Assembly: GCA_903970395.1 (NCBI GenBank) | Contig: CAJCIM010000100.1 | Span: 1 to 55,298, forward strand | Length of the DNA: 55,298 nt | Direction: 5' to 3' | Origin: Acidobacteriaceae bacterium | GTDB lineage: Bacteria; Acidobacteriota; Terriglobia; Terriglobales; Acidobacteriaceae | Shown here: positions 42,297 through 50,870 of the stretch, one piece after another | Layout: each line of letters starts with the position of its first letter | Numbering within the stretch: position 1 is the first letter of the stretch | Translations under genes and position numbers: made by a program | Notes under the pieces: generated by a model | What the model was told of the DNA's origin: nothing | Databases searched by the model: none | What the model saw: the letters and a program-made list of their open reading frames with translations, nothing else

Positions 42297-42875
42297 GTGG
42301 CCAACAAAAGCCAGCTGATGATTCAACCTCACACATTCCGTGAGCGTCGCTATGCCATGAAGAAGCATAAAGCTAGCCGTCTTCACTATGACCTGAGGCT
42401 TGAGTGGAATGGCGTTCTTCTAAGTTGGGCAATTCCAAAGGGACCTGATCGAGACCCTCGGCGTGAGCGAGAGGCTATTGAGATGGAGGACCATCGATCA
42501 GAATACCTGCTCTTCGAGGGACCGCATAGAACCGGGCCGATCATGTTGTGGGATCTTGGAACATGGGAACCACATCCCGACTCCGAAGATGTTGAAAGTA
42601 GCCTGAGGCAGGGTTCACTCAGATTTATATTGCGAGCAGAGAAGCTCGAAGGCGGTTGGACACTTGCCAAAACCACGAAGCACGAGCGTGGGCATCCAAT
42701 CTGGCGCTTGATTAAAGATGATGACGCGTTTGCCATCCATAGCGTTGATGATTTGTTGGAGCAACGTCCGAACAGCGTAAACAATGAAAGAACGATGGAT
42801 GACATCGTGCAGCAGTGGAATGGATGCCGGAAGGATTCCAAGCAACAAGCGCTCCCATTTCACATCGGGTCATGA
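42297..42875 (+). CDS. stand-alone LigD-type 3'-phosphoesterase
   Basis: A 192-residue protein equal to the phosphoesterase module of bacterial NHEJ ligase LigD, which trims 3'-phosphates and ribonucleotides. The catalytic set is intact in spacing: H-x5-H-x-D-x-R in KHKASRLHYDLRLE, and H-x3-Y in EDHRSEYLLFEG. The loop usually reading IPxGxYGAGxV is missing (FEGPHRTGPIMLWDLGTWEP). No ligase, polymerase or Ku gene is present here. GTG start with AAGGAG nine bases upstream. It may act alone in end repair. Confidence 0.85.
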   Translation: MANKSQLMIQPHTFRERRYAMKKHKASRLHYDLRLEWNGVLLSWAIPKGPDRDPRREREAIEMEDHRSEYLLFEGPHRTGPIMLWDLGTWEPHPDSEDVESSLRQGSLRFILRAEKLEGGWTLAKTTKHERGHPIWRLIKDDDAFAIHSVDDLLEQRPNSVNNERTMDDIVQQWNGCRKDSKQQALPFHIGS

Positions 42876-42879
42876 TGGT

Positions 42880-44031
42880 ATGGTTCTTACAATGCGCAAC
42901 ACGCTGTTACGGGTCTTCTTTCATCTCATTCGTTTGCGTCGTCCGCGCACCTCGTTAGCGTCGCCCGTCTTTTTGGTTTTGCAGTACCGCATCCCTCTCG
43001 GCTGTTGTGTTCACGCCACGCCAATCTACGCAGCGCTCAAGGCCGCGCACCCAGGCTGCACAATCATCGTGGCCACGCGTGGTCTCGGCCGCTCTGTCCT
43101 GCTACACGATCCCAACATCGATCACCTGCTCGACACACCCGATCCCGGTACATCATTTCGTGATGTGCGCAGCCACGCACGCCTTCTCCGTGAGCGGTTA
43201 CAACGCCTCAACCTGCGGCCCACGCACATACTGCAGGACGCCTCGAACCGCCGCGGCACACTCGCTCTCTTCGCGCTGCTGCTGCGCCTCGCGCCTACCA
43301 AGGGCTTCGCCGACATTCCACAGCTCTACGACACGCATATCACGTACGACACATCGCGCAGCCTTATCGACAACAACCTTCGCCTTGTCGGTGACGCAAC
43401 ACCGCACGTCGAACCAGCTGTTTACTTCACCACCGACGACCTCGCCGCCGCGAGCTCACTGCTGCGCGCAACCAACCCGGACGCACATCCCATCACCGCA
43501 TTCGTTGTGCAGGGCAGCGGCGCACAACCCAACAACTGGCACGACCACCGCTTCGCCGAACTCATCCGTCACGTCGAATCCGTCGGACACCGCACCGTCT
43601 TCCTCGGCACTCACGCCGAAGCCGACACCATCAATCGTATCCGCTCACTCGCCGCATCGCAGGGTCACACCCTAGCCGGTCGCACCACCATCCCGCAGCT
43701 CGCCGCTCTGCTCTGCCTCTGCGACGCGCTCGTCACCGTCGACACCGGCACGCTGCACGTAGGCCGCGCCGCACAGGTCCCCATGATCGTCCTGGCACCG
43801 ACTTGGCAGGCCGCCATCGAGTGGCTCCCACTTACCGTTGCCAACGCCATCGTCCTGCGCGGTGAAGACAATCTGCTAGCGCGTGCCGACATCCCTGAGG
43901 ACTATCGCCTCGACGAGATCAGCGTAGCCTCCGCTATTGACGCCTTCACGCAGCTCGACACTCGCTTCCCACCGTCAGTACACGCGCACGAGCAGCGCCT
44001 CGCCCGCCTGCTCTCGAACACGCGCACCTAG
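42880..44031 (+). CDS. GT9 glycosyltransferase (heptosyltransferase-like)
   Basis: Family 9 glycosyltransferase (383 residues) of the ADP-heptose:LPS heptosyltransferase kind. N-terminal domain: FLVLQYRIPLGCCVHATPIY and AALKAAHPGCTIIVATRGLG; C-terminal nucleotide-sugar domain: FVVQGSGAQPNNWHDHRFAE, LAGRTTIPQLAALLCLCDAL and TVDTGTLHVGRAAQVPMIVL, which holds the D-T-G-x2-H pattern. Acceptor and sugar are unknown. ATG 42880 is five bases past the phosphoesterase stop; ATG 42892 is the alternative. Its stop shares CTAG with the stop of aroA on the other strand. Confidence 0.82.
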   Translation: MVLTMRNTLLRVFFHLIRLRRPRTSLASPVFLVLQYRIPLGCCVHATPIYAALKAAHPGCTIIVATRGLGRSVLLHDPNIDHLLDTPDPGTSFRDVRSHARLLRERLQRLNLRPTHILQDASNRRGTLALFALLLRLAPTKGFADIPQLYDTHITYDTSRSLIDNNLRLVGDATPHVEPAVYFTTDDLAAASSLLRATNPDAHPITAFVVQGSGAQPNNWHDHRFAELIRHVESVGHRTVFLGTHAEADTINRIRSLAASQGHTLAGRTTIPQLAALLCLCDALVTVDTGTLHVGRAAQVPMIVLAPTWQAAIEWLPLTVANAIVLRGEDNLLARADIPEDYRLDEISVASAIDAFTQLDTRFPPSVHAHEQRLARLLSNTRT

Positions 44032-45338
44032 CGAATTGCCAGCTCATCCAGCCACGTAAAGAACTCCGGAAACGACACGCTCGCCGCTTCTGATCCGAGA
44101 ATCGTCGTCTCTCCCTCAGCACGCAGCGCAGCAATTGAGAACGCCATCGTAATCCGGTGATCAAGTCCCGAATCAATCACGCCGCCGCGCAGCGTCTGCC
44201 CGCCGGGAATGTCCATTCCGTCCTCATGTTCGGTCACCTCAGCGCCCATCGCGCGCAGGTTCTTCACCACCAGCGCAATGCGGTCGCTCTCCTTCACGCG
44301 CAGCTCCTTCGCATCGCGAATCTTTACACCGTTCTCGGTATACGGAGCAATCGCCGCAATCACTGGCAGCTCATCAATCAGCTGCGCCGCCAGCGAGCCG
44401 TTGATGTCCATCCCGCGCAGCTGCTTGCCTCTGCTCACTTGGATTGTGCCCACCATCTCGCCGTGCTGTTCTTCGACATTCAGCACCTTGATCTTGCCGC
44501 CCATGCCCGTGATCACATCCAGCAGGCTCGCACGTGTCGGATTCATGCCCAACGCATCCAGCACGACATTGGAGTCCTCAAACAGCAACGCAGCACACAG
44601 AAAGAACGCCGCCGAGGACATATCGCCCGGCACCGTAGCATCAATCGCATGGAGCTTCTGCCCGCCTCGAATAGACAGCCGCTCATCCTCGCGCTTCAGC
44701 GTCGCGCCAAAAGCACGCAGCGCATGCTCGGAGTGGTCACGCGTCCGAATCTTCTCCGCAATCGACGTCGTACCATTCGCTTGCAAGCCCGCAAACAGTA
44801 CCGCGGTCTTTACCTGAGCGCTGGCAATCGGAGTCTGAAAGTCGATCGCTTTCAGCTCGCCACCACGAATTGTCATCGGAGCATGGCCGTCAGTCAGTTC
44901 AATCCGCGCGCCCATCTTCTCTAGCGGTACGCGAATCCGCTCCATCGGCCGCACCGTCAGCGACTCATCGCCGATGAACCGGTAGACACCGTTCTGCGCG
45001 GCCACCAGCCCAGCCAGCATCCGCATCGTCGACCCGGAGTTGCCACAATCCAGATCGCCCTTTGGCTGCGCCAGCACGCCACCGGTGCCGGTCACCGAGA
45101 TCACCTTGCCGGCAGTCTCCACAGTCGCGCCCATCGCTGCCATGCAGCCCAACGAGCTGTGTGGGTCTGCGCCCGTCGAAAAGTTCGACAGTCGCGAAGC
45201 ACCCTCCGCAAACCCGGCAAGCATCGCGTAGCGGTGCGAGATCGACTTATCGCCAGGCAGCATCAGAGAGCCGCGAAAGCTCTTGGCCGGAAGAATAATT
45301 CTTGTGACGGAGGGAGCGCTATGCGTACTTGAATCCAT
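44028..45338 (-). CDS. aroA: 3-phosphoshikimate 1-carboxyvinyltransferase (EPSP synthase)
   Basis: AroA (436 residues), sixth step of the shikimate pathway. Conserved stretches: LMLPGDKSISHRYAMLAGFA, LDCGNSGSTMRMLAGLVAAQ, ESLTVRPMERIRVPLEKMGA, IASAQVKTAVLFAGLQANG, RVKESDRIALVVKNLRAMGA-type LRVKESDRIALVVKNLRAMG, and a closing HRITMAFSIAALRAEGET. Length is normal. The ribosome-site-like AGAGGG abuts the ATG, so the exact start is uncertain. It converges with the GT9 gene. Confidence 0.96.
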   Translation of the reverse strand: MDSSTHSAPSVTRIILPAKSFRGSLMLPGDKSISHRYAMLAGFAEGASRLSNFSTGADPHSSLGCMAAMGATVETAGKVISVTGTGGVLAQPKGDLDCGNSGSTMRMLAGLVAAQNGVYRFIGDESLTVRPMERIRVPLEKMGARIELTDGHAPMTIRGGELKAIDFQTPIASAQVKTAVLFAGLQANGTTSIAEKIRTRDHSEHALRAFGATLKREDERLSIRGGQKLHAIDATVPGDMSSAAFFLCAALLFEDSNVVLDALGMNPTRASLLDVITGMGGKIKVLNVEEQHGEMVGTIQVSRGKQLRGMDINGSLAAQLIDELPVIAAIAPYTENGVKIRDAKELRVKESDRIALVVKNLRAMGAEVTEHEDGMDIPGGQTLRGGVIDSGLDHRITMAFSIAALRAEGETTILGSEAASVSFPEFFTWLDELAIR

Positions 45339-45444
45339 CCCTCTAGTGTAACGGTCTCAAGCTCTCTTCGCATCCATCCATACAGCGCGGAGGCCATCGT
45401 TCTAACTAGCCACAGAGTTATTAGATTTCGCCGCTAAACACGAC

Positions 45445-45845
45445 TTATTCAAAGTTCACTGTCCAGCTAAAACCGTACCTGTCGGCAAACATCCCAAACT
45501 TCTTAGCCCAAAAGGTCCGCCGCAACGGCGTGAACACCGTTCCGCCCACGCTGAGCGCCCGGAACGCCGTCTGCCTCCGTGTACATATTCAACGAAGGCT
45601 GCGTCATCGGGTTGGGCGCCTTATAGCGGTCGGCAGGGACATCGGACGCGATGATCCGGAATCCATCGTCGCGCAACTGAGCATGCATCACACGGTCAAG
45701 CTGCTCAGGCGGCCACTGCGCTGCCATAGGGTGAGTCGCGCATCAAAAGGACGCTGAGATCTCTGTCGAGAGCGTCCTTATAGAACTGCATCGCCTCGGC
45801 ACAGTTGCCGTTGAAGCTGAGGTAATGAATCAGGTCGGCTTTCAT
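45445..45845 (-). pseudogene. frameshifted PhnB-like VOC-family gene
   Basis: Read on the - strand, three pieces of one VOC/PhnB-like protein appear in different frames: from ATG 45845 KADLIHYLSFNGNCAEAMQF and the following residues; then EQLDRVMHAQLRDDGFRIIA, SDVPADRYKAPNPMTQPSL; then FRALSVGGTVFTPLRRTFWA and KKFGMFADRYGFSWTVNFE ending at TAA 45445. At least two frameshifts separate them, so the gene is broken unless the assembly is wrong. The rest of 45339-45932 holds nothing else I can support. Confidence 0.8.
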
Positions 45846-45932
45846 GCCTCACTCTCTACACGCACCAACGCTAACCTAGCGATAAATCCTGCGGCAGCCC
45901 GTGAGCGCACTGCGTCGCTACACCCGCAGACC

Positions 45933-46496
45933 CTAGTGCCCCGGAGGATTCTCTGGAAAGATCCGAATATCCGCCACGCCGCGATACCGCTCGGCATAGT
46001 CCATGCCGTAGCCGATCACGAAGCGGTTCGGAATCTGGAAGCACGTGTAATCGGACTCGATCGGCACCAGTCGACGCTCCGGCTTGTCCAGGCAAGTCGC
46101 AATCTTCAGAGAAGCCGGCTTGTGCTGCAACATCAGCCCGCGCAGATAGCTCAGCGTCAGTCCGGTGTCGAGAATGTCCTCGACCAGGATCACGTGCTTG
46201 CCCTCAATCGGGTTGTCGATGTCTTTGATCAACTTCACAGCTCCACTCGACACACGTGCGCGTCCATAGCTCGACACAGCAACGAAGTCGAAGGTGTTAT
46301 CCACCTCGATTGATCGCGCAAGGTCAGCCAGAAAGATCGCCGCGCCCTTCAGCACGCCGATCAACACAACAGAGTGCCCATGGTAGTCCTCCGAGATCTG
46401 TTTTCCGATCGCCTTAACGCGCTCGGCAATCTGTTCGGTGGAGAAAAGAACGTCCATGGTCTTGGGATCGACATACGGGGGCAGGGAAGTAGCCAT
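45933..46496 (-). CDS. hpt: hypoxanthine phosphoribosyltransferase
   Basis: Hpt (187 residues) salvages hypoxanthine and guanine with PRPP. Type I PRTase features: VVLIGVLKGAAIFLADLARS (metal/PPi loop), the PRPP motif HVILVEDILDTGLTLSYLRG, and the base-hood FVIGYGMDYAERYRGVADIR. Length is normal. Upstream 46497-46688 is a divergent intergenic region shared with lgt; no regulatory element was recognised there. Confidence 0.95.
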   Translation of the reverse strand: MATSLPPYVDPKTMDVLFSTEQIAERVKAIGKQISEDYHGHSVVLIGVLKGAAIFLADLARSIEVDNTFDFVAVSSYGRARVSSGAVKLIKDIDNPIEGKHVILVEDILDTGLTLSYLRGLMLQHKPASLKIATCLDKPERRLVPIESDYTCFQIPNRFVIGYGMDYAERYRGVADIRIFPENPPGH

Positions 46497-46688
46497 GAAT
46501 CCAGCGTAGCGCGAACCCCTGCACCTTCGCCAAACTTGCGCTGAGGAAAACCCGTACTTCTTCTCCGAGATTCCAGCATAGATGTGTTATCTCGGCTGAA
46601 GTACGCTCTCTTTGCGGACACAGCGGAGAGACCTGCAGGTAGGACTATCCTCTGCTTTCAGCCCACAACCTCTATACTGAAAGACTGA

Positions 46689-47594
46689 ATGTACCCTTTC
46701 ATTAATATTGCCTCCTTCCACATCGGCACCTTCGGGCTTCTTCTTTGGTTCGCCGCGGTCTGCGCGACCGTAGTCCTCTATAGGAACTTCGATCGCAACA
46801 ACATCGACGCCGACGCGCTCAACGTTGTCACCATCGTCGTTCTTGCAGGCATCGTCGGCGCGAAGCTCTGGCATGAGTTCCAGAGCCCCCGCGAACTCGC
46901 CATAGCCTGGCATCAGATTCTGCTCCCCGGCCTCTCGCATCCCGTCGACATCATCCGCGGCTTCCTCAGCTGGTTCGCCGCCGGATTCGCCTGGTATGGC
47001 GGCCTCCTCGCCGGCATCGCCGGCTTGCTCTGGCAAGGCAGTGTCTCCCGCTTCAAAGGTCCCGCAAAAGGTCCCGCAGAAGGCATCCCCGGCCCACGCC
47101 TCGGCGGTATCCGTATGTTGGACCTCGCGGCACCAGCGACCGCCCTCGGCTACGGCGTTGGCCGCATCGGCTGCCTCACCTCCGGCGACGGCGACTACGG
47201 CATCAACACCACGCTCCCCTGGGGCGTCCACATGATGAATGGGGCCGATCAGTATCACCGTGCCCTTGTGCCGCCCACGCCGCCTGACGCCCTCGTCCAG
47301 CCCACGCCCATCTATGAGCTGCTCTTCTCGCTCCTCGTCTTCTGGATACTCTGGCAGCTTGGCAAGAAGCACAAACCCGTCGGTTGGATGACCGGCCTCT
47401 ACCTCGTACTAGCCGGCATCGGCCGCTTCCTCGTCGAGTTCGTCCGCATCAACCCCAGACTCTACTGGGGCATGTCCAACGCGCAGATGGCAGCTCTCGG
47501 CAGTATTCTCATAGGTATCCTTGCCATGCTCTGGTCTTCAAGGGCCAACAAGCAATGGACGCCACAACACTTGCCGACTGATTCGACAGTTTAA
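46689..47594 (+). CDS. lgt: prolipoprotein diacylglyceryl transferase Lgt
   Basis: Lgt (301 residues) attaches diacylglycerol to lipobox cysteines at the inner membrane. Multiple hydrophobic segments; FAAGFAWYGGLLAGIAGLLW corresponds to the catalytic loop region, and GRIGCLTSGDGDYG to the Lgt signature in its variant form. Near residues 120-130 a short KGPAKGPAEG-type repeat interrupts a loop. lspA, the next enzyme of lipoprotein maturation, lies in the same window at 53998 on the other strand. Confidence 0.93.
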   Translation: MYPFINIASFHIGTFGLLLWFAAVCATVVLYRNFDRNNIDADALNVVTIVVLAGIVGAKLWHEFQSPRELAIAWHQILLPGLSHPVDIIRGFLSWFAAGFAWYGGLLAGIAGLLWQGSVSRFKGPAKGPAEGIPGPRLGGIRMLDLAAPATALGYGVGRIGCLTSGDGDYGINTTLPWGVHMMNGADQYHRALVPPTPPDALVQPTPIYELLFSLLVFWILWQLGKKHKPVGWMTGLYLVLAGIGRFLVEFVRINPRLYWGMSNAQMAALGSILIGILAMLWSSRANKQWTPQHLPTDSTV

Positions 47595-47608
47595 AGCTTC
47601 TCTGGGTG

Positions 47609-47644
47609 CCCCACTCATGACAAGCTTCATCGTCATGAGTGGGG
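47609..47644. terminator. palindrome between convergent lgt and SprT-like genes
   Basis: CCCCACTCATGAC (47609-47621) pairs perfectly with GTCATGAGTGGGG (47632-47644), loop of ten. It sits between two convergent stops, so it can end transcription from both sides. Flanks GGGTG and GTGAC give it the look of a dispersed palindromic element, which I cannot test here. Confidence 0.6.
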
Positions 47645-47668
47645 TGACAATGCCTGAGTTCCACCACC

Positions 47669-48379
47669 TTACAGACGCTTCAAATACTCCTTCGCCAGTT
47701 CAAGCTCAGGAAATAATCTCTCCTCCGCCTGAAACGCTGGCCCATGCACACAGCGCCGTCCTGCGCGCACCGTCACCGGATGCTTGAGATGCAGCATCTC
47801 GTGGTAGAGCAGATACTCAATCGCATACCGCGGCGTCCCGGGACGATCAAACACGCGGCTCACCACAATCGTGTTGTGGGCCGCGTCATAGTGTCCCAGC
47901 ATGCGCTTCGCTACATGCGCGCTCCACGTCAAAGTCGGCCGTCCCAGCAGCCCATGAAAGAACCGCCTGTTCACCGACTCGAAGACCTCATCCAGATCGT
48001 AGTGATGTCCCTTCGGGGACGTCAGCACCTTGCGCCCGCGTGTCTGCCGAATCCGTTCCGCCTGCTTCGACACTGCCTCAGACTGCGTATACCGCCGGTA
48101 GCGATCAGAAAAGATCGGCTCAATCGGCTTACGGTACAGCTTTGCCAGCAGGATGTGCGCAATAGCACGATGCACGCTCTCCGGCGCATACTCCAGCAGA
48201 TCGCTCAGCCGCACAATCAGCCTTCCCTCGCGTAGGCGGATCGTCGTATTCAGGCTCGTAAATCGTCGGAACCGTATCTCCAGCTCCGGTACCGGGGCGC
48301 GCGGCCGCAGCCCGCGGTACTCCTCGGCAAAGACCGTATAGATCGGTTGAGACACAACGGGAAGGGAGGTACGTGACAC
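47669..48379 (-). CDS. SprT-like zinc metallopeptidase
   Basis: A 236-residue cytoplasmic-looking protein with a SprT/YgjP-type zinc site: YHEMLHLKHPV followed by HGPAFQAEERLFPELE, giving H-E-x2-H plus a later His. The middle has VNRRFFHGLLGRPTLTWSAH and RMLGHYDAAHNTIVVSRVFD. The N-terminal half is Arg-rich. Start is a GTG at 48379. Substrates of bacterial SprT-like proteins are mostly unknown. It is the last gene of the long - strand run that begins with ileS. Confidence 0.82.
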   Translation of the reverse strand: MSRTSLPVVSQPIYTVFAEEYRGLRPRAPVPELEIRFRRFTSLNTTIRLREGRLIVRLSDLLEYAPESVHRAIAHILLAKLYRKPIEPIFSDRYRRYTQSEAVSKQAERIRQTRGRKVLTSPKGHHYDLDEVFESVNRRFFHGLLGRPTLTWSAHVAKRMLGHYDAAHNTIVVSRVFDRPGTPRYAIEYLLYHEMLHLKHPVTVRAGRRCVHGPAFQAEERLFPELELAKEYLKRL

Positions 48380-48444
48380 ACATTAAGGCTACCATCGCCC
48401 CCGCTGTGTATACTCCTGCCGAATCGATACAGCGTCATCTGCAG

Positions 48445-48987
48445 TTACTGCTCCGCCCTCTGCTTCTCCGTCTTCGCAGCCTCAGGATGAGCCTTGAAGT
48501 ACACCTCTTGCTCGCTCTGCATTTGGCCTGCGATCTCCCGCAGGTCCCCCAAGTTATCCAGCGCAATCTTCTTTACGATGTCATACCCGCCATCCGCTGG
48601 CGGAGACCGCAACACCGTCGCCCACCGCTCCGCATTCTTCAGCAACTTCGGCAGCTCCTTGCGCACATCGCGATTGCCTTTCTCCCACTCATCCAGGTTG
48701 TCGTTGAACTCATCGGCGATCTGCCCAAACTGCTCAAGCGCGTCGTGCATATCCGCCGCGTAGCCCGGCCGCCGCGGCTTCGAGAGCAGGTCTTCCACCT
48801 GCTTCGCCCGCGTATCAAGAATCTTCTCAAACGCCTTCATCCGCTCCAGCGGCACAGGGGCCATCTCCCGCAGCGACTCCACCTCAGCCTCGCTCAACGG
48901 CCCATCCGTGTCCTGTGCGCGCAGCGGGGCAGCCATCACCATCACCAACCCCGCCAGCACCGCAACACGCCACAAGGTCCACCTCAA
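48445..48987 (-). CDS. small secreted helical protein, function unknown
   Basis: Not recognised. A 180-residue protein with a signal peptide (RWTLWRVAVLAGLVMVMAAP, cleavage near LRAQD) and then charged, likely all-helical sequence (PLERMKAFEKILDTRAKQVE; FNDNLDEWEKGNRDVRKELP). The start is a TTG that overlaps the stop of the upstream gene (TTGA), so the two are translationally coupled. They probably work together in the periplasm. Confidence 0.65.
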   Translation of the reverse strand: MRWTLWRVAVLAGLVMVMAAPLRAQDTDGPLSEAEVESLREMAPVPLERMKAFEKILDTRAKQVEDLLSKPRRPGYAADMHDALEQFGQIADEFNDNLDEWEKGNRDVRKELPKLLKNAERWATVLRSPPADGGYDIVKKIALDNLGDLREIAGQMQSEQEVYFKAHPEAAKTEKQRAEQ

Positions 48988-49463
48988 TGCGAAAACACCA
49001 TCGCCAGCACGCTGCTATGCACCTGGTTCATATGCTGCCATGTTGCCTGCAGCGCCTGCTGCTGTCCGACCCCAACCACATGCACCATGTCCGAAACGCG
49101 ATGCGTCGCATACTCCAGCATCTTCTCGGTATCCTTCAACTTCTTCGCATCGCCGGCGGCGGCTACCTGCACCTTCGCGGCTATCTCGTCCATCTTCTGC
49201 ATCGTCGCGCGAGCCTGATCTTCCTGACCGGCTGCAATCTGCTGTCCTTCCACTTCGGTCAGCGCCGCCAGCAGCTCCGTATAGCGAAAACATCGCTCAC
49301 GCGGATTCGCCAGCGCCGCCTGCTCCTCCATATGGGTCAGAGTCACGGCATCCAGGGCTATCACCGGCCCCGCTGCTCTTGCTGTTCCACCGCACGCAAG
49401 GCCTATCCCTGCAGCCGCCCACAACCCACATATCAACCGATACATTAGCCTTCGTGGACCCAT
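48984..49463 (-). CDS. small secreted helical protein, function unknown
   Basis: Not recognised. 159 residues with an N-terminal signal peptide (YRLICGLWAAAGIGLACGGT, cleavage near ARAAG) and a mostly helical remainder (MEEQAALANPRERCFRYTEL; KMDEIAAKVQVAAAGDAKKL; MLEYATHRVSDMVHVVGVGQ). A single Cys lies in the mature part. ATG 49445 is a possible later start. It follows the TPR gene by 40 bases and overlaps the next gene, suggesting a TPR-linked periplasmic unit. Confidence 0.65.
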   Translation of the reverse strand: MGPRRLMYRLICGLWAAAGIGLACGGTARAAGPVIALDAVTLTHMEEQAALANPRERCFRYTELLAALTEVEGQQIAAGQEDQARATMQKMDEIAAKVQVAAAGDAKKLKDTEKMLEYATHRVSDMVHVVGVGQQQALQATWQHMNQVHSSVLAMVFSH

Positions 49464-49503
49464 AGCGCACCTCGAGGTGCTGCATTGCGTCCCCTGCTGC
49501 CGT

Positions 49504-50853
49504 CTACTTCTCGTTTCGCAGAGCTACCAGTCTGTGCCTCGCCTGGAACTCCTGATCGGGATACTTGCCATTGGCAGCGGCAAGAAACGCCTTATACGTC
49601 TCCTCAGCCTCTTTCCGTTGGTGCAGGCTGTCGTACGATATCGCCTGCAGAAACAGGGATGATGCCGAGTTGGGCATGACTGTAGCACGCGCAGCTAAGG
49701 CTTGCAAGGCCAGCTTCGGATTGTTGTTCTTCGACGACGCAAATGCCAGATGCTCCGCCGTATCGCCCCACGCGTCGTCGTCGTCAAACTGCTTCCGCAT
49801 TCCGAACGCTTTGCTCAGCACCGTCTCCGCCTGCGCGTACTTGCCCAGCCGCACCTCCGCAGATCCCAGATCATCCAGCAGAGTCGGATCATCCGGCGTC
49901 TTCGTCACCAACTCCAGATAGAGCTTCTCTGCGCTGGCCTCATCGTTCTGCGTCTCGTACAGATGCGCCAGGACCAGCGTCATCTCCGCATTCGCCGCGA
50001 ATGTGGCATCGCTCTTGCGCAACACCTCCATCATTGGGATCGCCACGGCAGCCTTATCTTCCGCCGCGTAGACCGGTACCGCCTGCGCCACCAGCCGTGG
50101 ATCACCTGGATGCTGTGCGAGTCCCTCTGTCACGACCTTATCGGCCTCATCCAACTTTTTTTGCTGCATCAAAACATGCGCCAGCCCGGCGTCAGCCTCA
50201 ACATCTCCCGGAGACTGCTCCAGCGTTTTGCGATATGCCTTCTCCGCCAGCTCCGGCTCGCCCATCTGCTCGGCCAGCTCGGCACCCAGCCGCACATCCG
50301 CTGGAGTCTCCGGCGTCAGCTTCAGCGCCTCCATCAACTCCGCCTGGGCATTGATTGGGTCTTCGCCATCATCCAGACTCGCCATCGCGCGAAACGCCCG
50401 CGCCCGCAGCTCCGGCGTTGCGCCCTGAGTATTCGCAGCCGTCAGCAGATCCTCATGTGCCTGCTTCGTCTTGTCCGCACGAGCCTCCATCAATCCCAGC
50501 GCCAGCTTCGGTTCCGCTACCGAATCATCTGCTGCAATCGCGGCTCGATACCCCGTCTCGGCGGTGGCCTCATCATTGTTATGGTCCGCCGCGAACCCCA
50601 GGTCATACTGCACCCGTGCATCCTTTGGATGGCTCGCCGCCAACGCCTTTAACTTCGCCTCAGCCCCAGCGTAGTCGCCATGCTCCAGCGCGCTCTCCGC
50701 TGCTGCAATCTCTTCCTGTGCAGGATCCTGTTGCGTAGGATCGTCGACACTATGCGTCCCGGGCGGCAGATTCTGCGCAAGCCCCACTCCGGCGACCATC
50801 ATCACCACCCCGACCGTCGCCACTCGCACAAAATTGCGTATTACCGTCTTCAC
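49504..50853 (-). CDS. exported tetratricopeptide-repeat protein
   Basis: 449 residues: a signal peptide (about 1-26, ending GVGLAQ), a Pro/Gln-rich linker, then at least eight TPR-like units, for example ESALEHGDYAGAEAKLKALA, LAEQMGEPELAEKAYRKTLE and GSAEVRLGKYAQAETVLSKA, with the A-x-x-A and Y/F-L patterns of TPR helices. It should act as a protein-binding scaffold in the periplasm. It starts 17 bases after the uvrA stop, so likely cotranscribed with uvrA although no functional link is known. Confidence 0.82.
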   Translation of the reverse strand: MKTVIRNFVRVATVGVVMMVAGVGLAQNLPPGTHSVDDPTQQDPAQEEIAAAESALEHGDYAGAEAKLKALAASHPKDARVQYDLGFAADHNNDEATAETGYRAAIAADDSVAEPKLALGLMEARADKTKQAHEDLLTAANTQGATPELRARAFRAMASLDDGEDPINAQAELMEALKLTPETPADVRLGAELAEQMGEPELAEKAYRKTLEQSPGDVEADAGLAHVLMQQKKLDEADKVVTEGLAQHPGDPRLVAQAVPVYAAEDKAAVAIPMMEVLRKSDATFAANAEMTLVLAHLYETQNDEASAEKLYLELVTKTPDDPTLLDDLGSAEVRLGKYAQAETVLSKAFGMRKQFDDDDAWGDTAEHLAFASSKNNNPKLALQALAARATVMPNSASSLFLQAISYDSLHQRKEAEETYKAFLAAANGKYPDQEFQARHRLVALRNEK

Positions 50854-50870
50854 TACTCACTACTCCTTAC

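Noticed and set aside
44157-44924. 255-codon + strand open frame inside aroA
   Set aside because: Antisense shadow of a clear aroA, His/Arg-rich and without family features.
49702-50652. 316-codon + strand open frame opposite the TPR gene
   Set aside because: Arg/Leu/His-rich shadow frame; the - strand TPR pattern is clear.
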